NCBI RefSeq assembly: GCF_026247885.1
Contig: NZ_CP110921.1
Coordinates: forward strand, 2,103,001-2,167,000
Origin: Methylococcus mesophilus
Lineage (GTDB): Bacteria > Pseudomonadota > Gammaproteobacteria > Methylococcales > Methylococcaceae
Length of the DNA: 64,000 nucleotides
Direction: 5' to 3'
Shown here: piece after piece, positions 32,245 to 41,069 of the stretch
Numbering within the stretch: the first letter of the stretch is position 1
How the letters are laid out: the number at the start of each line of letters is the position of its first letter
Notes under the pieces: generated by a model
What the model was told of the DNA's origin: nothing
Database searches by the model: none
Seen by the model: the letters and a program-made list of their open reading frames with translations, nothing else
Translations under genes and position numbers: made by a program

Positions 32245-32562
32245 ATGAACACGAAGCGCGGCCTAGCCGTCACCCTGGTCCTGATCGCCACCCTGGCAAG
32301 CGGGTGCGCCAGCATCCGCGCCCGCACCGATGTGTTGCCCAGGAAGGGCTGGACCGTCTACCCCGGCGCACAGCAGGGTGTGACGGACATCGACGCAGCC
32401 GTCAACGGCAAACTGCCCTATCCCGGCTGGATGCAAGTGCTGCTGTTCCCCGCGTTCGTGCTGGACCTGCCGGTGGGCGCCGTCTTCGACACACTGGCCC
32501 TGCCCTACGACCTCTACCGCATCAACCACCCGGAAGACTTCGCCGGGAGAAAGCGCAAGTGA
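32245..32562 (+). CDS. Small YceK/YidQ-like lipoprotein
   Basis: 105 residues with a GGGAGAG ribosome site. It has a lipoprotein signal ending LASGC (Cys22), then VYPGAQQGVTD and a hydrophobic segment LFPAFVLDLPVGAVFDTLALPYDL typical of the YceK/YidQ family of outer-membrane lipoproteins. Function of the family is unknown. It precedes the YqgE-like gene by 31 bp. Confidence 0.8.
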   Translation: MNTKRGLAVTLVLIATLASGCASIRARTDVLPRKGWTVYPGAQQGVTDIDAAVNGKLPYPGWMQVLLFPAFVLDLPVGAVFDTLALPYDLYRINHPEDFAGRKRK

Positions 32563-32593
32563 TTCCCAGGACGGCGTGGGATACACTCCGGCC

Positions 32594-33220
32594 ATGCCGT
32601 CCCGCCATTCCTTACTGATCGTCCTCATCCTGTCGGCCGCCCTGGCACTGGGCTCCGCGGCATCGGCCTATGTACGGGCGCCGGAAATCCCCAAGGGACG
32701 CTCAGACACCTCCGGCCAGTTTCTGGTCGCGCATCCGAAGATGCCGGCGAACCTTTTCGCGCACAGCGTCATCTACGTGGTGAGCCACGACGAGGGGGGC
32801 GCCATGGGCCTCGTCGTCAACCGTCTTGCCGGGGCGGGTCCGTTGGGGAAATTGCTGGAAGCCTTTGGGCTCAAGTCGAATGAGCAACGCGAGATCAAGC
32901 TGTATTTGGGCGGTCCGGTGGGAGTCGGGCAGGGCTTCGTCCTGCATTCCGACGATTACGCCGGTGCCAGCACCCGGGTGCTGAAAAAGGGCCTGTCGCT
33001 ATCGACCGGGCCGGATATCCTGGAAGCCCTCGCGCGCGGCCGCGGCCCTCGGCAGGTCCGGATGCTGTTCGGCTATGCCGGCTGGTCGCCGGGCCAACTG
33101 GACGGCGAGATCGCCCGCGGCGACTGGCTGCTCGCGCCGGCGGACACCGTCCTGATCTTCTCCGACCAGCCGGACACCGTCTGGGAACAGGCGCTCAAGC
33201 ACGCCGGCCTGCCCCTTTAG
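32594..33220 (+). CDS. YqgE/AlgH family protein with N-terminal signal peptide
   Basis: 208 residues. The UPF0301 domain starts at about residue 42 with the family hallmark QFLVAHPKM..NLFAHSVIYVVSHDEGGAMGLVVNR and runs to the end (LFGYAGWSPGQLDGEI..GDWL). Ordinary YqgE proteins are cytoplasmic and start directly at this domain. Here a 20-residue hydrophobic run (LLIVLILSAALALGSAASA) makes a convincing Sec signal. It is convergent with the L,D-transpeptidase gene. Function unknown. Confidence 0.85.
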   Translation: MPSRHSLLIVLILSAALALGSAASAYVRAPEIPKGRSDTSGQFLVAHPKMPANLFAHSVIYVVSHDEGGAMGLVVNRLAGAGPLGKLLEAFGLKSNEQREIKLYLGGPVGVGQGFVLHSDDYAGASTRVLKKGLSLSTGPDILEALARGRGPRQVRMLFGYAGWSPGQLDGEIARGDWLLAPADTVLIFSDQPDTVWEQALKHAGLPL

Positions 33221-33221
33221 C

Positions 33222-33239
33222 CCGGCCTCACTGGCCGGT
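33222..33239. terminator. Short hairpin between convergent genes
   Basis: CCGGCC-TCAC-TGGCCGG followed by TTT on the plus strand. It overlaps the end of the convergent L,D-transpeptidase gene, so it would serve the YqgE-like transcript. Confidence 0.4.
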
Positions 33240-34619
33240 TTGCGGCAAAGGCTTCGCCCCCGCGACGCGCACGGCTTCGGCCGGCGGCCGCACTTCGGCA
33301 TCGAGCTCCAGGTCGATTTTCAAGCGCTTCGCCGCCGATTTGGCCTCCTTGCCGTCCTTGAACGGCCCCGCCAGCACCTCGTAGCCATCGCCACTCTTCA
33401 CCGCTCGCGCAGGAATGGGCGGTCCCTGATGGTTCAGTACGGCGGCCACGCGGCGGGCACTCAGCTCCTCCCGCGTGGTCGCCGCCTTCACCAGCCAGCC
33501 GTTTGCATTTTCAGGCGGCAGCTCCGGCCGGCCGAACCAAGCGGCAGGCCGCTGAAGCTGCGTCGCCTGGGCCAGCGAGGCCGACGCCGGCGGCGAATTC
33601 GCCTGGATCGGCACGGGAATGCCCCGAGCCTCGGCAAGAACCTGCTCTACCTTGGGCCAGTCCAGAACGGCGCCTTCCTTTTTCTCCAGACGCTTCAGCC
33701 TGGCGGTAAGCTCGCTTTTCAGCCTGGCCTGATTCAGTTCCTCATATGGCTCATGCGCCTCCAGGTAGACCTGCCCGCCCTTGCGGCCCACCAGGTACGG
33801 CTGGTTGACGATGCGGACGGCGGCCCCCGTCTTCACGTCGGGGAACACCGCGGCGATGTCTTCCGGGTACAGCCGGATGCAGCCGTTGCTTGCGCGGAAC
33901 CCGATGCTGTAAGGCTTGTTGGTGCCGTGAATCAGGTATTGCGGCCGGCTGAGATACATCGCGTAATCGCCGAGCGGATTGTCGGGACCGGGCGACACGG
34001 CCGCCGGCAGCGGATCGCCCTTGAGCGCGTGATCCTTGCGGATGTTCTCGGTGGGATACCAGGTCGGAAACTCGGTCTTGCGGACCACCGTCATGTAGCC
34101 GGTCGGCGTCGAACGCCCTTCCTTGCCGATGCCGACCGGATAGGTGGAGACGGCCCCATCCGCGGATTTGGGCGGGAAATGATAGAGCCGCATCGTCGCC
34201 AGGTTGATGATCACTCCCTTGCGCGGCGCATCCGGCAGAGTGAACTGCAGAGGCAGCACCAGCCGGCGGCCGGCTTCCGGCACCCAGGGATCGAGGCCGG
34301 GATTGGCCTCGCTAAGCTCCTGAAATCCAAGGCCATAATGGCGTGCGATGTCCGACAGCGTGTCGCCCTCGCGGGTCTCGACCGACGCCAGATGGCCGAC
34401 CACGCTTTCGTCTCCGGCCACGCTGAACTGGTGTTTCTCGACCGCGACCGGAAGCGGCGGCGGACTCGGAGGTGCCTCCCGCGGCGGAGGCGTGAAGGCA
34501 CAGCCTCCGAGCAGTGCGCTGGCCGCAGCCACGAACAGCAACCGCTGCGGCAGACGGATGGAGAAATTGCCGCACAGGCGGCGAGCCGAAATCAAGACCG
34601 GGAAAAGTGAGACGTTCAT
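33228..34619 (-). CDS. LysM / L,D-transpeptidase / SPOR cell-wall enzyme (lipoprotein)
   Basis: 463 residues. Lipoprotein-type signal ending LLGGC, then a proline-rich linker, a LysM domain (about 80-130: VETREGDTLSDIARHYGL), a YkuD L,D-transpeptidase domain (about 135-270) with the catalytic motif HGTNKPYSIGFRASNGCIRLYPEDI, whose SNGC cysteine is the nucleophile, and a C-terminal SPOR-like domain (about 375-445: WLVKAATTREELSARRVAAVL...YEVLAGPFKDGKEA). The family cross-links peptidoglycan or attaches lipoproteins (YcfS/ErfK type). LysM and SPOR both bind peptidoglycan, so the enzyme carries two wall anchors around its catalytic core. The first in-frame ATG is at 34658; 34619 fits the signal best. 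Confidence 0.9.
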   Translation of the reverse strand: MNVSLFPVLISARRLCGNFSIRLPQRLLFVAAASALLGGCAFTPPPREAPPSPPPLPVAVEKHQFSVAGDESVVGHLASVETREGDTLSDIARHYGLGFQELSEANPGLDPWVPEAGRRLVLPLQFTLPDAPRKGVIINLATMRLYHFPPKSADGAVSTYPVGIGKEGRSTPTGYMTVVRKTEFPTWYPTENIRKDHALKGDPLPAAVSPGPDNPLGDYAMYLSRPQYLIHGTNKPYSIGFRASNGCIRLYPEDIAAVFPDVKTGAAVRIVNQPYLVGRKGGQVYLEAHEPYEELNQARLKSELTARLKRLEKKEGAVLDWPKVEQVLAEARGIPVPIQANSPPASASLAQATQLQRPAAWFGRPELPPENANGWLVKAATTREELSARRVAAVLNHQGPPIPARAVKSGDGYEVLAGPFKDGKEAKSAAKRLKIDLELDAEVRPPAEAVRVAGAKPLPQTGQ

Positions 34620-34679
34620 GCCGAATGCTGCAAGCAGCATGCATGCCACTTGCAGCACCGAGCCGCTCAGCCCGGCGGG

Positions 34680-35180
34680 TTATTCGACGCTGTAGCCCCG
34701 CCCCTTCAGGCAGGCACCATAGGCGCGCAGAAAATCGGCGGATTTAGCCCCCTGAGCTTGGGCCTGCTGAGCCTGGGCTTTCTGCTCGGCCTGCTGCTGG
34801 CGGCGGTGCTTCGCGGCGCTGAGCACGCCGCCGCCCACCGCACCGATCTCCGCCCCTTTGCCGGCATCGCCCGCCATTGCGCCGATGGCGGCGCCCGCCG
34901 CGGCGCCTTTCGCCCCTCCCCGCAGCAAGCCGCCCTTGCCGGACTGCGTTCCGGGCGTCGGCTGGGGAGCGGTCGCCGCTTTCAGCGGGTCGAATCCGGT
35001 CTGCTGGGTCGCCCAGGCCTGGCATTGCGCTTTGTCGGCCGACATCTGCTCGGCGCTCTGGCCTTTGGCCGGATAGACGTACGGCTCCTGCGCAGAAAGG
35101 ACCGGCGCAATTGCCGCCAACACGACGAATAACCCCGACACAGCCGTTTTGGGGGTCCTTGGCTTCTGGTTTCGCTCCAC
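34680..35180 (-). CDS. Glycine-zipper secreted protein
   Basis: 166 residues from a GTG at 35180, chosen because AGGAG lies seven bases upstream. It has a signal peptide (SGLFVVLAAIAPVLSA), a conserved N-terminal stretch with C.AWA..QTGFDP, a Gly/Ala glycine-zipper membrane segment (GGAKGAAAGAAIGAMAGDAGKGAEIGAVGGG) and a C-terminal YGACLKGRGYSVE with a second Cys. It belongs to the glycine-zipper family often found near DUF3313-type lipoproteins. Function unknown, probably outer membrane associated. Confidence 0.8.
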   Translation of the reverse strand: MERNQKPRTPKTAVSGLFVVLAAIAPVLSAQEPYVYPAKGQSAEQMSADKAQCQAWATQQTGFDPLKAATAPQPTPGTQSGKGGLLRGGAKGAAAGAAIGAMAGDAGKGAEIGAVGGGVLSAAKHRRQQQAEQKAQAQQAQAQGAKSADFLRAYGACLKGRGYSVE

Positions 35181-35199
35181 GGCACAACTCCTGTAAGGT

Positions 35200-35958
35200 T
35201 TAAGGCACATTGTTGTCGATTTTTTCCTCAAGACTCTGCTCCTTGGGGCTGGAGGCAAACGAGCCCGTCGTCCGGCACTGCACCAGCCGCTGCGCACCGC
35301 GCTCGCCCCAGGACTTGAACGCCTCTTTCACATCGTCCCATTCGTGGAAATCCCGGACATCGAGCTTGCCGACCCGCTTGTCCGCGGCGGCATACAGGCG
35401 CTGCCCGGTCAGGGAATCCAGGATTTCCAGCTCGAACGCCGCGTCTCCAGAGAACAACGCCTGACCCGTGGATTCCGAGTAAAGCGCGGCGGGCGCGGTG
35501 ACATAAGGCGCCAGCACGGTACCCTCCTTCAGCAGCACGTTGGCCTTGTCGGCCTCGGTCAGTGCCATGCGCACCCGCATCACGTCAGGACCCGGCTGGG
35601 TCACCACTTCGAACCGGGCCTTGTTCATCACCTCCAGCAGGGTATCGGTGCCGAGCTTGCGCAGCATGTCGCGGTCCTTGGGCTCGAGCTTCTGCAGCCA
35701 GGAATCGCCCGTTTTCGCCCATAGCGTGACAGGATCGACCATCACCTTGCTGTATTTCCGGCAATCCGCGGCCGGATTGGCGTAGACCAGCAGAGGCTCG
35801 TTGCCGTTGCCCTTGCGCAGGCTCGAGTAACTTCCCAGGAATCCCGACGGTTGGACCTCCCGGGCCTGCTTGGTCGCGCTGCAGCCGCAGAGAACTGCCA
35901 CGGCCACGGCCGCCAGCAGGGCACTGGGGCGGCCGGGAACATCACGAAATGACGGCAT
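35200..35958 (-). CDS. DUF3313 lipoprotein (copy 1)
   Basis: 252 residues from the ATG at 35958 (AAGGAG nine bases upstream). An in-frame GTG at 35994 with a stronger AGGAGGAG site is a real alternative. Lipobox VAVLCGC, then PSGFLGSYSSL, Y..PAADCRKYSKVMVDPVTLWAK and DSLTGQRLYAAADKRVG, all DUF3313 features. A second DUF3313 gene lies at 38059. The function of the family is unknown; it is an envelope lipoprotein by sequence. It is followed by the glycine-zipper gene after 19 bp and so is probably co-transcribed. Confidence 0.85.
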   Translation of the reverse strand: MPSFRDVPGRPSALLAAVAVAVLCGCSATKQAREVQPSGFLGSYSSLRKGNGNEPLLVYANPAADCRKYSKVMVDPVTLWAKTGDSWLQKLEPKDRDMLRKLGTDTLLEVMNKARFEVVTQPGPDVMRVRMALTEADKANVLLKEGTVLAPYVTAPAALYSESTGQALFSGDAAFELEILDSLTGQRLYAAADKRVGKLDVRDFHEWDDVKEAFKSWGERGAQRLVQCRTTGSFASSPKEQSLEEKIDNNVP

Positions 35959-36020
35959 CCCGCCGCGCTCCTTTTCCCTGTTTGAAATCCTCACAAAGGT
36001 TCTCCTCCTAATGGCGGGTT

Positions 36021-37079
36021 TCAGGCATTCGGACTGTTGACGACCTGGTAGACCACGTCGCTGCCGCTGTAGAACGGACGGTACCAGATCCCGCCGAATT
36101 CGTAGTACCTGACGCCGTTGACGGTATGGGTCGCCGCGCCTCCGGGGAGCGAACTCACGGTCAGGCCGGGTGGCGGCATGACCACCGTGTAGCCGCTGCC
36201 GGATGGCGTATAGAACGCGCCGCCGCAGTCGGAATAAGGCTGCTGGCCGCTGTAGACCGTGACGCAGGATGGCGGCAGGCTGGTCACGGTGGCTCCCTGC
36301 GGCGGTGGCGTCACCACATAACCCGAACCCTGCGGCAGATAATAGGCGCCGTTCGAGTAGTAGTAGGTGTTGTTCTCGACTACGACCGGCTGCGAGTTGC
36401 GCGGCACCGAAGCGACCATCTCGCCGATCATGAGGCCTTCCATCATGCCCATCATCGCCATGCCGCTGTAATAGCCGCCCCAGGTACCGCCGATGAACAC
36501 CGGCCCGTAGTAGTTGCCGCCGCCGTAGTAGTCATAGCGGTTTTTCTGGAGCTGTTCCGCCTGCTGGGTGTGGTATTGCGCCATGGAGTCCTGCTGTTTA
36601 TAGGCATTCTGCTGGACTGTGTTGATCTCCTTGTCGCGATTCTGCTGAACCGTGTTGATCTCGTTGTCCCGATCCTGCTGACGCTGGTCCGGCGTTGCCT
36701 CCTGGCGGTTTTCCGGGCGCTGAAAGCCCTGACCTCCATTCCCGAAATCGCGGTTCGCGTTTTGCCGCCAGTCGTGGCCGGCGCCGTCCGCGCCGTCGGA
36801 CGCCCGCACACTGCCCAGGCCACCGCCGCCGAAACTGCCGCCGCCTATCCCGGTCCCGCCGTAGCGTTGGCCCTCGTCACCGCGGTCATCCCCCGCGCGC
36901 TGGCCGAAACCGCCGCCCCCGACATGGCCGCCGAATTCCCCACCGCCGAAATGGCCGCCTCCGAACCCCCCGCCGAAGCCGCCATGCGCGCCGGTGATCC
37001 GGGGGAGGCCCATACCGGCCAGCAGCAAGCCCAATACGGCGATGCCCAGACGGTTCTCAAATCCGGTATTTCGATTCAT
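36021..37079 (-). CDS. DUF6515-like secreted Gly/Gln-rich protein
   Basis: 352 residues, GGAGG eight bases before the ATG. Signal peptide about 1-30, then a glycine-rich stretch (repeated GGGFGG), a Gln-rich coiled segment containing two tandem copies of (R)D(N/K)EINTVQQN, and a C-terminal domain with three repeats of the type YY..G..Y..P.GSGY.V..PP.G..V.SLP, the hallmark of DUF6515. Probably an envelope or exported structural protein. It is flanked by DUF3313 and DUF2092 genes on the same strand. Confidence 0.78.
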   Translation of the reverse strand: MNRNTGFENRLGIAVLGLLLAGMGLPRITGAHGGFGGGFGGGHFGGGEFGGHVGGGGFGQRAGDDRGDEGQRYGGTGIGGGSFGGGGLGSVRASDGADGAGHDWRQNANRDFGNGGQGFQRPENRQEATPDQRQQDRDNEINTVQQNRDKEINTVQQNAYKQQDSMAQYHTQQAEQLQKNRYDYYGGGNYYGPVFIGGTWGGYYSGMAMMGMMEGLMIGEMVASVPRNSQPVVVENNTYYYSNGAYYLPQGSGYVVTPPPQGATVTSLPPSCVTVYSGQQPYSDCGGAFYTPSGSGYTVVMPPPGLTVSSLPGGAATHTVNGVRYYEFGGIWYRPFYSGSDVVYQVVNSPNA

Positions 37080-37099
37080 CAGTTTGTCCTCCACTCGCG

Positions 37100-37945
37100 T
37101 CACGGCGCCTTCTTTGCCTGCTCTTTCCTGGCGGAAACCGCAGCCTTCAGAAAGCCGATGCGCTCGGCCTTCGGCGGGAGCGCGGCACTGAATGCGGAAT
37201 CCGGCAGATGGGTGGCGAAGTCCCAGTCGGACAGCACCGCCATGTACTGCGGCGCGCCGGGAAGCGTTTTGTAGGTGATGACGAATTTCCGGGGCAGCGG
37301 CAATTTGCCGTCCTCGATCCAGAGCTGCCAGTCGACGTTCTTGCCGACGAAGGCGAGATGATGGCACGGCATCCCGCCCACCTCGCTCATCCCGGCATGG
37401 AAGCCGAATACCGCGTGCGGCTTCAGGATGGCATAGGGGTCGCTGTACAGAAGGTCGGACAACGGCGGCGTGAAGCCGAGCTGAGCGATGAGATAATCCA
37501 GCGTGGCATCGATGCCCGCCGGCGTCTGCTCCACGGCATAGGTACCGTGCGCCTCGTCCAGCAGGGTGAAGTTCTTGCCATCGTACCAGAAGCGCTTTTC
37601 ACCCACGTCGGTCCGATAGCGAACCCGGAAGCGGTCGGGACGCCGAACCGATATGTCGTCGGATGCCGCAAGCTGGATCTTCTGACCGGAAGCGAGAAGA
37701 TCGTCGTACAGCACGTCCACGTGCACCGAAAACTCCTTGGCTGACTTTAGGTAGTCCCCCATCTGCCGCAGCAACTGGTCAACCTGCGCGCCGATCGCCA
37801 CCTCCGGCGCGCTTTCGGCCGCCGGCTTCGATGCCGGCTTGTCGGCCGCGGTGGCCCAGCCGCCGCCAGCGCATATCAGCAGTCCGGCGAGCGCCAGTGC
37901 GCCGGGATGGCGCATCCGTTGATTCTGTTTCACCACATCCTCCAT
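37100..37945 (-). CDS. DUF2092 periplasmic protein
   Basis: 281 residues; a GTG at 37933 with GGAGG five bases upstream is an alternative start. Signal peptide (ALALAGLLICAGGGWATAA), then the DUF2092 pattern: L..MG.YLKSAKEFSVHVDVLYDDLLASGQKIQ, VRRPDRFRVRYRTD, YDGKNFTLLDEA. This is an LolA-like half-barrel and could carry a lipid or lipoprotein. Gap of 20 bp to the DUF6515-like gene. Confidence 0.85.
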   Translation of the reverse strand: MEDVVKQNQRMRHPGALALAGLLICAGGGWATAADKPASKPAAESAPEVAIGAQVDQLLRQMGDYLKSAKEFSVHVDVLYDDLLASGQKIQLAASDDISVRRPDRFRVRYRTDVGEKRFWYDGKNFTLLDEAHGTYAVEQTPAGIDATLDYLIAQLGFTPPLSDLLYSDPYAILKPHAVFGFHAGMSEVGGMPCHHLAFVGKNVDWQLWIEDGKLPLPRKFVITYKTLPGAPQYMAVLSDWDFATHLPDSAFSAALPPKAERIGFLKAAVSARKEQAKKAP

Positions 37946-38058
37946 TGGTCGAAGCGGGACAAGGCACCGACGACGCCGGCCCACGAGATGCCGGGCCCGC
38001 CCCCTCGAATCACCGGCTTCGGAGGCCGGGAGGGGGCGACCGGTCGGAAGCGCCGAAG

Positions 38059-38784
38059 CTAGGGCTTTTCGGTACCCGAGGTCCAGGCGGAAAGCTTGTT
38101 GGCTGCCCGTTCGCACCAGGCGTCGATCGCGTTCTGGGCATCGCCCCATTGCCACTGGAACCCGGTGGAAACATTGCCGCCGCCGATCCTCCGGTCCACC
38201 ACCAGCGCCAACGTCTGGCCGGTCACGGAATCCGTGATCTTGGCTTCACCCTGGGCGCCGCCGACGAAAGGGAAGGTATCCGTCGCCAAGTATTTCAGGT
38301 TGGACAGCATATGCGCCTGCGGGATGATCATGGACACCGACCGCAGCACAGGCGTCGCAGTTTCGGCGTCCGTCATGGCCACATCCAGTTTCAGCACGCC
38401 GGGGCCTGGGCGATCGGCGAGTTGCATCTTCTCGCCGATCTTTTCCTTGAGCTTCTGGTTGAAGTAGTTGACCAGTTCCTGCTGGTCGGCAGCGGAAACC
38501 TGGGTCGTATCCCCTCCCCAAAAGGTCACCGGGCTGACCAGGACCTTGTTGTACTTGGTCCAGTCAGCCTTCGGATTGTTATAGCGCAACGCCGCACCGT
38601 CCTTGGGGCCCGGCGAAAGCTTGGAACAATCGCTGCCCAGGAAGGCGCACTTCAAGCCGCCCGGTTTGAGTTCGGCCTTTTCGGTCGTCGCACAGCCCGC
38701 CACCGACAGCAGACAGACGGCCAGGACCGGGAAAATCGCACCTCTGGAACCGATCGAAGCGGCAACCGCAGACTTTTCTTCCAT
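38059..38784 (-). CDS. DUF3313 lipoprotein (copy 2)
   Basis: 241 residues, AAGGAG seven bases before the ATG. Lipobox LLSVAGC, then a DUF3313 body (YNNPKADWTKYNKVLVSPVTFWGG, ITDSVTGQTLALVVDRRIGG). Only distantly similar to the copy at 35200, so the duplication is old. It starts the leftward run of envelope genes. Confidence 0.82.
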   Translation of the reverse strand: MEEKSAVAASIGSRGAIFPVLAVCLLSVAGCATTEKAELKPGGLKCAFLGSDCSKLSPGPKDGAALRYNNPKADWTKYNKVLVSPVTFWGGDTTQVSAADQQELVNYFNQKLKEKIGEKMQLADRPGPGVLKLDVAMTDAETATPVLRSVSMIIPQAHMLSNLKYLATDTFPFVGGAQGEAKITDSVTGQTLALVVDRRIGGGNVSTGFQWQWGDAQNAIDAWCERAANKLSAWTSGTEKP

Positions 38785-38934
38785 CTTGTTTCTCCTTGAG
38801 TCGAACAACCTAAGAACAGATCAGATCGAACGCGGCCAAAACCTGCCATCGCGAGAGTGACGCCGCGCAGTGACACAACGCGAATAAGCCTACAACATCG
38901 AAGTGAGAGCGCAAACCATGGGGAAACGATTCTC

Positions 38935-39474
38935 CTAGCGGGACGCCGGCACCGGCGGAAAGGCCGCGAACATCTTCGCTATCGCCTGCTTGGCCAGCGC
39001 TTCATTCTCGGCCGGATTCTCGGAAATGGTTTCATGCGCCACCCCTCGCCAGATGGGCCGCTCCGACCGGCCATCGAGGATGTTTACGATCAGGGTCCCC
39101 TCCCGGAAAGTGGTGACCACCGTTTGGGCGGGACCGACGTTCTGATTGAGGGCCCAGCCGTCGTAGTAGGTATCGTTGCGTTCCTCCTCCTCGGTCAGGA
39201 CCTCCGCATCCAGGGCGGCATCCCCCTTGCCTTCGCCGACCTTGCGCCAGCCCTTGGAACGTAGTGCCGCATCGACCAGTTCGACGATGCGCCGGTCAAC
39301 CGACGCATTGCCGGACGCCGGCCGGCTGAGCCAAAAGTAGGTCTTGTACCGCGAGAAATCGGCGTTCCGGTCGAAATCGGTATCAACCCGGATCGTGGCG
39401 CAAGCGGCGAGCAACACCACGAGAAGCGATCCGGCCGCCGCCGACAGCGGTCTCCACAACGTTTTCCGGTACAC
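38935..39474 (-). CDS. DUF4136 lipoprotein
   Basis: 179 residues. Lipobox VVLLAAC, followed by V.TDFDRNADFSRYKTYFWL and the later GTLIVNILDGRSERPIWRGVAHETI and AIAKMFAAFPP, the DUF4136 signature. Envelope lipoprotein of unknown function; 15 bp after the ion-channel gene and probably co-transcribed with it. Confidence 0.88.
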   Translation of the reverse strand: MYRKTLWRPLSAAAGSLLVVLLAACATIRVDTDFDRNADFSRYKTYFWLSRPASGNASVDRRIVELVDAALRSKGWRKVGEGKGDAALDAEVLTEEEERNDTYYDGWALNQNVGPAQTVVTTFREGTLIVNILDGRSERPIWRGVAHETISENPAENEALAKQAIAKMFAAFPPVPASR

Positions 39475-39489
39475 GGTCTGTTCTCCCGC

Positions 39490-40206
39490 TTAGTCTTTGG
39501 ATTGGGACAATTGCATGCCGACCAGCCGGGCCACCAGGATCGCCACGTACATCTGGCCGGCGATCGCCTCCATGTAGGCCAGCATGCCCGCCACCCGGCT
39601 CAGCGGCACGATGTCGCCGTAGCCCACGGTCGCAAGCGTGACGAAGCTGAAATACAGGTAGGCGGGCGATACCGGATCCTGATGACACTGCGGCGCGCCG
39701 CACTGGTAAGACCCGGGCGCCGCGGTTTCCAACAGGAAATGGGCATTGGCGAAAGTGAATCCCATCAGCAGATAGACGCTGACGGCACCGTACAGCAGGC
39801 TGGCGGAAACATTCGCCCGGCTGGAGAAGATGTCCCAGGCCAGCGCAAGCGTGACTCGGGAGAAGAACAGGAAGCTGAATGTCAGCCAGACGACCGTGAG
39901 CCAATAGGTTTCCGGCACGAACAAACGGGCCCAGCCAGCCACGAACATGACGAAGGCGGCAGTGACCGTCAGCGCGATCTGGACGGGCGTCCTGCCGGTG
40001 GCCAGGGTGCCGGAAATGAGGGTCCCGATCATGATCAGTTGCTCCACGATCCGGACCACCAGCCGTTCCGTCACGGCGCTGATGATGAGGAGCACGATCA
40101 ACGTTGCCAGCAAATAAACGTAATAGTGCGGCCCGCGTCCGAAGCCGACAAAGTGGCCCGGCAGGACGCGCAGTGGAGGAGATTTGCCGCCTACTGATTC
40201 CTTCAT
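39490..40206 (-). CDS. Two-pore-domain potassium-channel-like membrane protein
   Basis: 238 residues with about six hydrophobic segments. The last two flank a pore loop with the potassium selectivity filter TLATVGYGDIVPLS (about residue 190). An insertion before the pore contains CGAPQC. No RCK/TrkA regulatory domain follows. The N-terminal membrane part may be a separate sensor or packing module. The ion is inferred from the TVGYGD filter. Confidence 0.88.
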   Translation of the reverse strand: MKESVGGKSPPLRVLPGHFVGFGRGPHYYVYLLATLIVLLIISAVTERLVVRIVEQLIMIGTLISGTLATGRTPVQIALTVTAAFVMFVAGWARLFVPETYWLTVVWLTFSFLFFSRVTLALAWDIFSSRANVSASLLYGAVSVYLLMGFTFANAHFLLETAAPGSYQCGAPQCHQDPVSPAYLYFSFVTLATVGYGDIVPLSRVAGMLAYMEAIAGQMYVAILVARLVGMQLSQSKD

Positions 40207-40271
40207 TGGAGAAGACTGAGCATGGTCGATCCCGGATGGCGTTCCTTACGCGGCGCTATTTTTCGAAAAGT

Positions 40272-40949
40272 TTACCCGCTATTTCGAGGTTTTTTTCGAG
40301 CACCGCCGTTTCCGTTACGCTTTTTTCCCTTCACGCCAGAAGGCTTGTCCGCTTTATCCTGTGCCGAGGGCTTCGCCGCCTTGAGTTGCGCCTCGCGCCA
40401 GTCACCGACTCGCTGCAAGGCTTCGCCGATCTCGCCCGGCGTCATTTCGTCCACGAGGGTGGCACGCGCTTCCAGCGCATCCGTCTGGCCGCCGTCGGCA
40501 GCCAGTGTGTACCAGTAATAGGCCTTCACGTTGTCGCGGATCACCCCCTCGCCTTCGGCGTACATCGAACCCAGCACCGCCGCGGCGCTGGACTCACCCT
40601 GTTCCGCAGCTTTGACAAACCAGCGGGCGGCTTCGTCGGTGTTCTTGTCCACGCCGAGACCGTAGTAGTAAAGGATGCCCAGCTTGCTCTGCCCGATGGG
40701 ATCGCCGCGCTCGGCGGCCTGGCGGTACCAGCGCTCGGCGGCCGCATAGTCCTGCTCGACGCCCAGCCCCTTCATGTAAAGATTGCCGAGATTCACCTGG
40801 GCCGCGGGTTCACCCCGCTCGGCCGCCTGCTTGAACTCCCGCAATGCGGCAGGGTAGTCGCCACGCTCGACGGCCTTCACTCCGGCGTCCCCCTCGGCGT
40901 ACGCCGCGCCGCAAAGACAAGCCGTGATAAGCCATACCACGGGACGCAT
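40272..40949 (-). CDS. Sel1-repeat secreted protein
   Basis: 225 residues from the ATG at 40949, which gives a normal signal peptide (WLITACLCGAAYA). At least four Sel1-like repeats (e.g. AAERGEPAAQVNLGNLYMKGLGV, AAERGDPIGQSKLGILYYYGLGV) form an alpha-solenoid for protein binding, followed by a lysine-rich tail (KGKKRNGNGGARKKP). Role unknown. Confidence 0.87.
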   Translation of the reverse strand: MRPVVWLITACLCGAAYAEGDAGVKAVERGDYPAALREFKQAAERGEPAAQVNLGNLYMKGLGVEQDYAAAERWYRQAAERGDPIGQSKLGILYYYGLGVDKNTDEAARWFVKAAEQGESSAAAVLGSMYAEGEGVIRDNVKAYYWYTLAADGGQTDALEARATLVDEMTPGEIGEALQRVGDWREAQLKAAKPSAQDKADKPSGVKGKKRNGNGGARKKPRNSG

Positions 40950-41069
40950 CAGGGATGCACGGTGAGTGTGAGCTTGGCGTTGGAGCCTGCGCGGGGAAAA
41001 CATCTTTGGATTCGGATTCCATCAAGTCAGATCGAACGCGCACAGCATACCGTACGTCATTCGCAAGGT

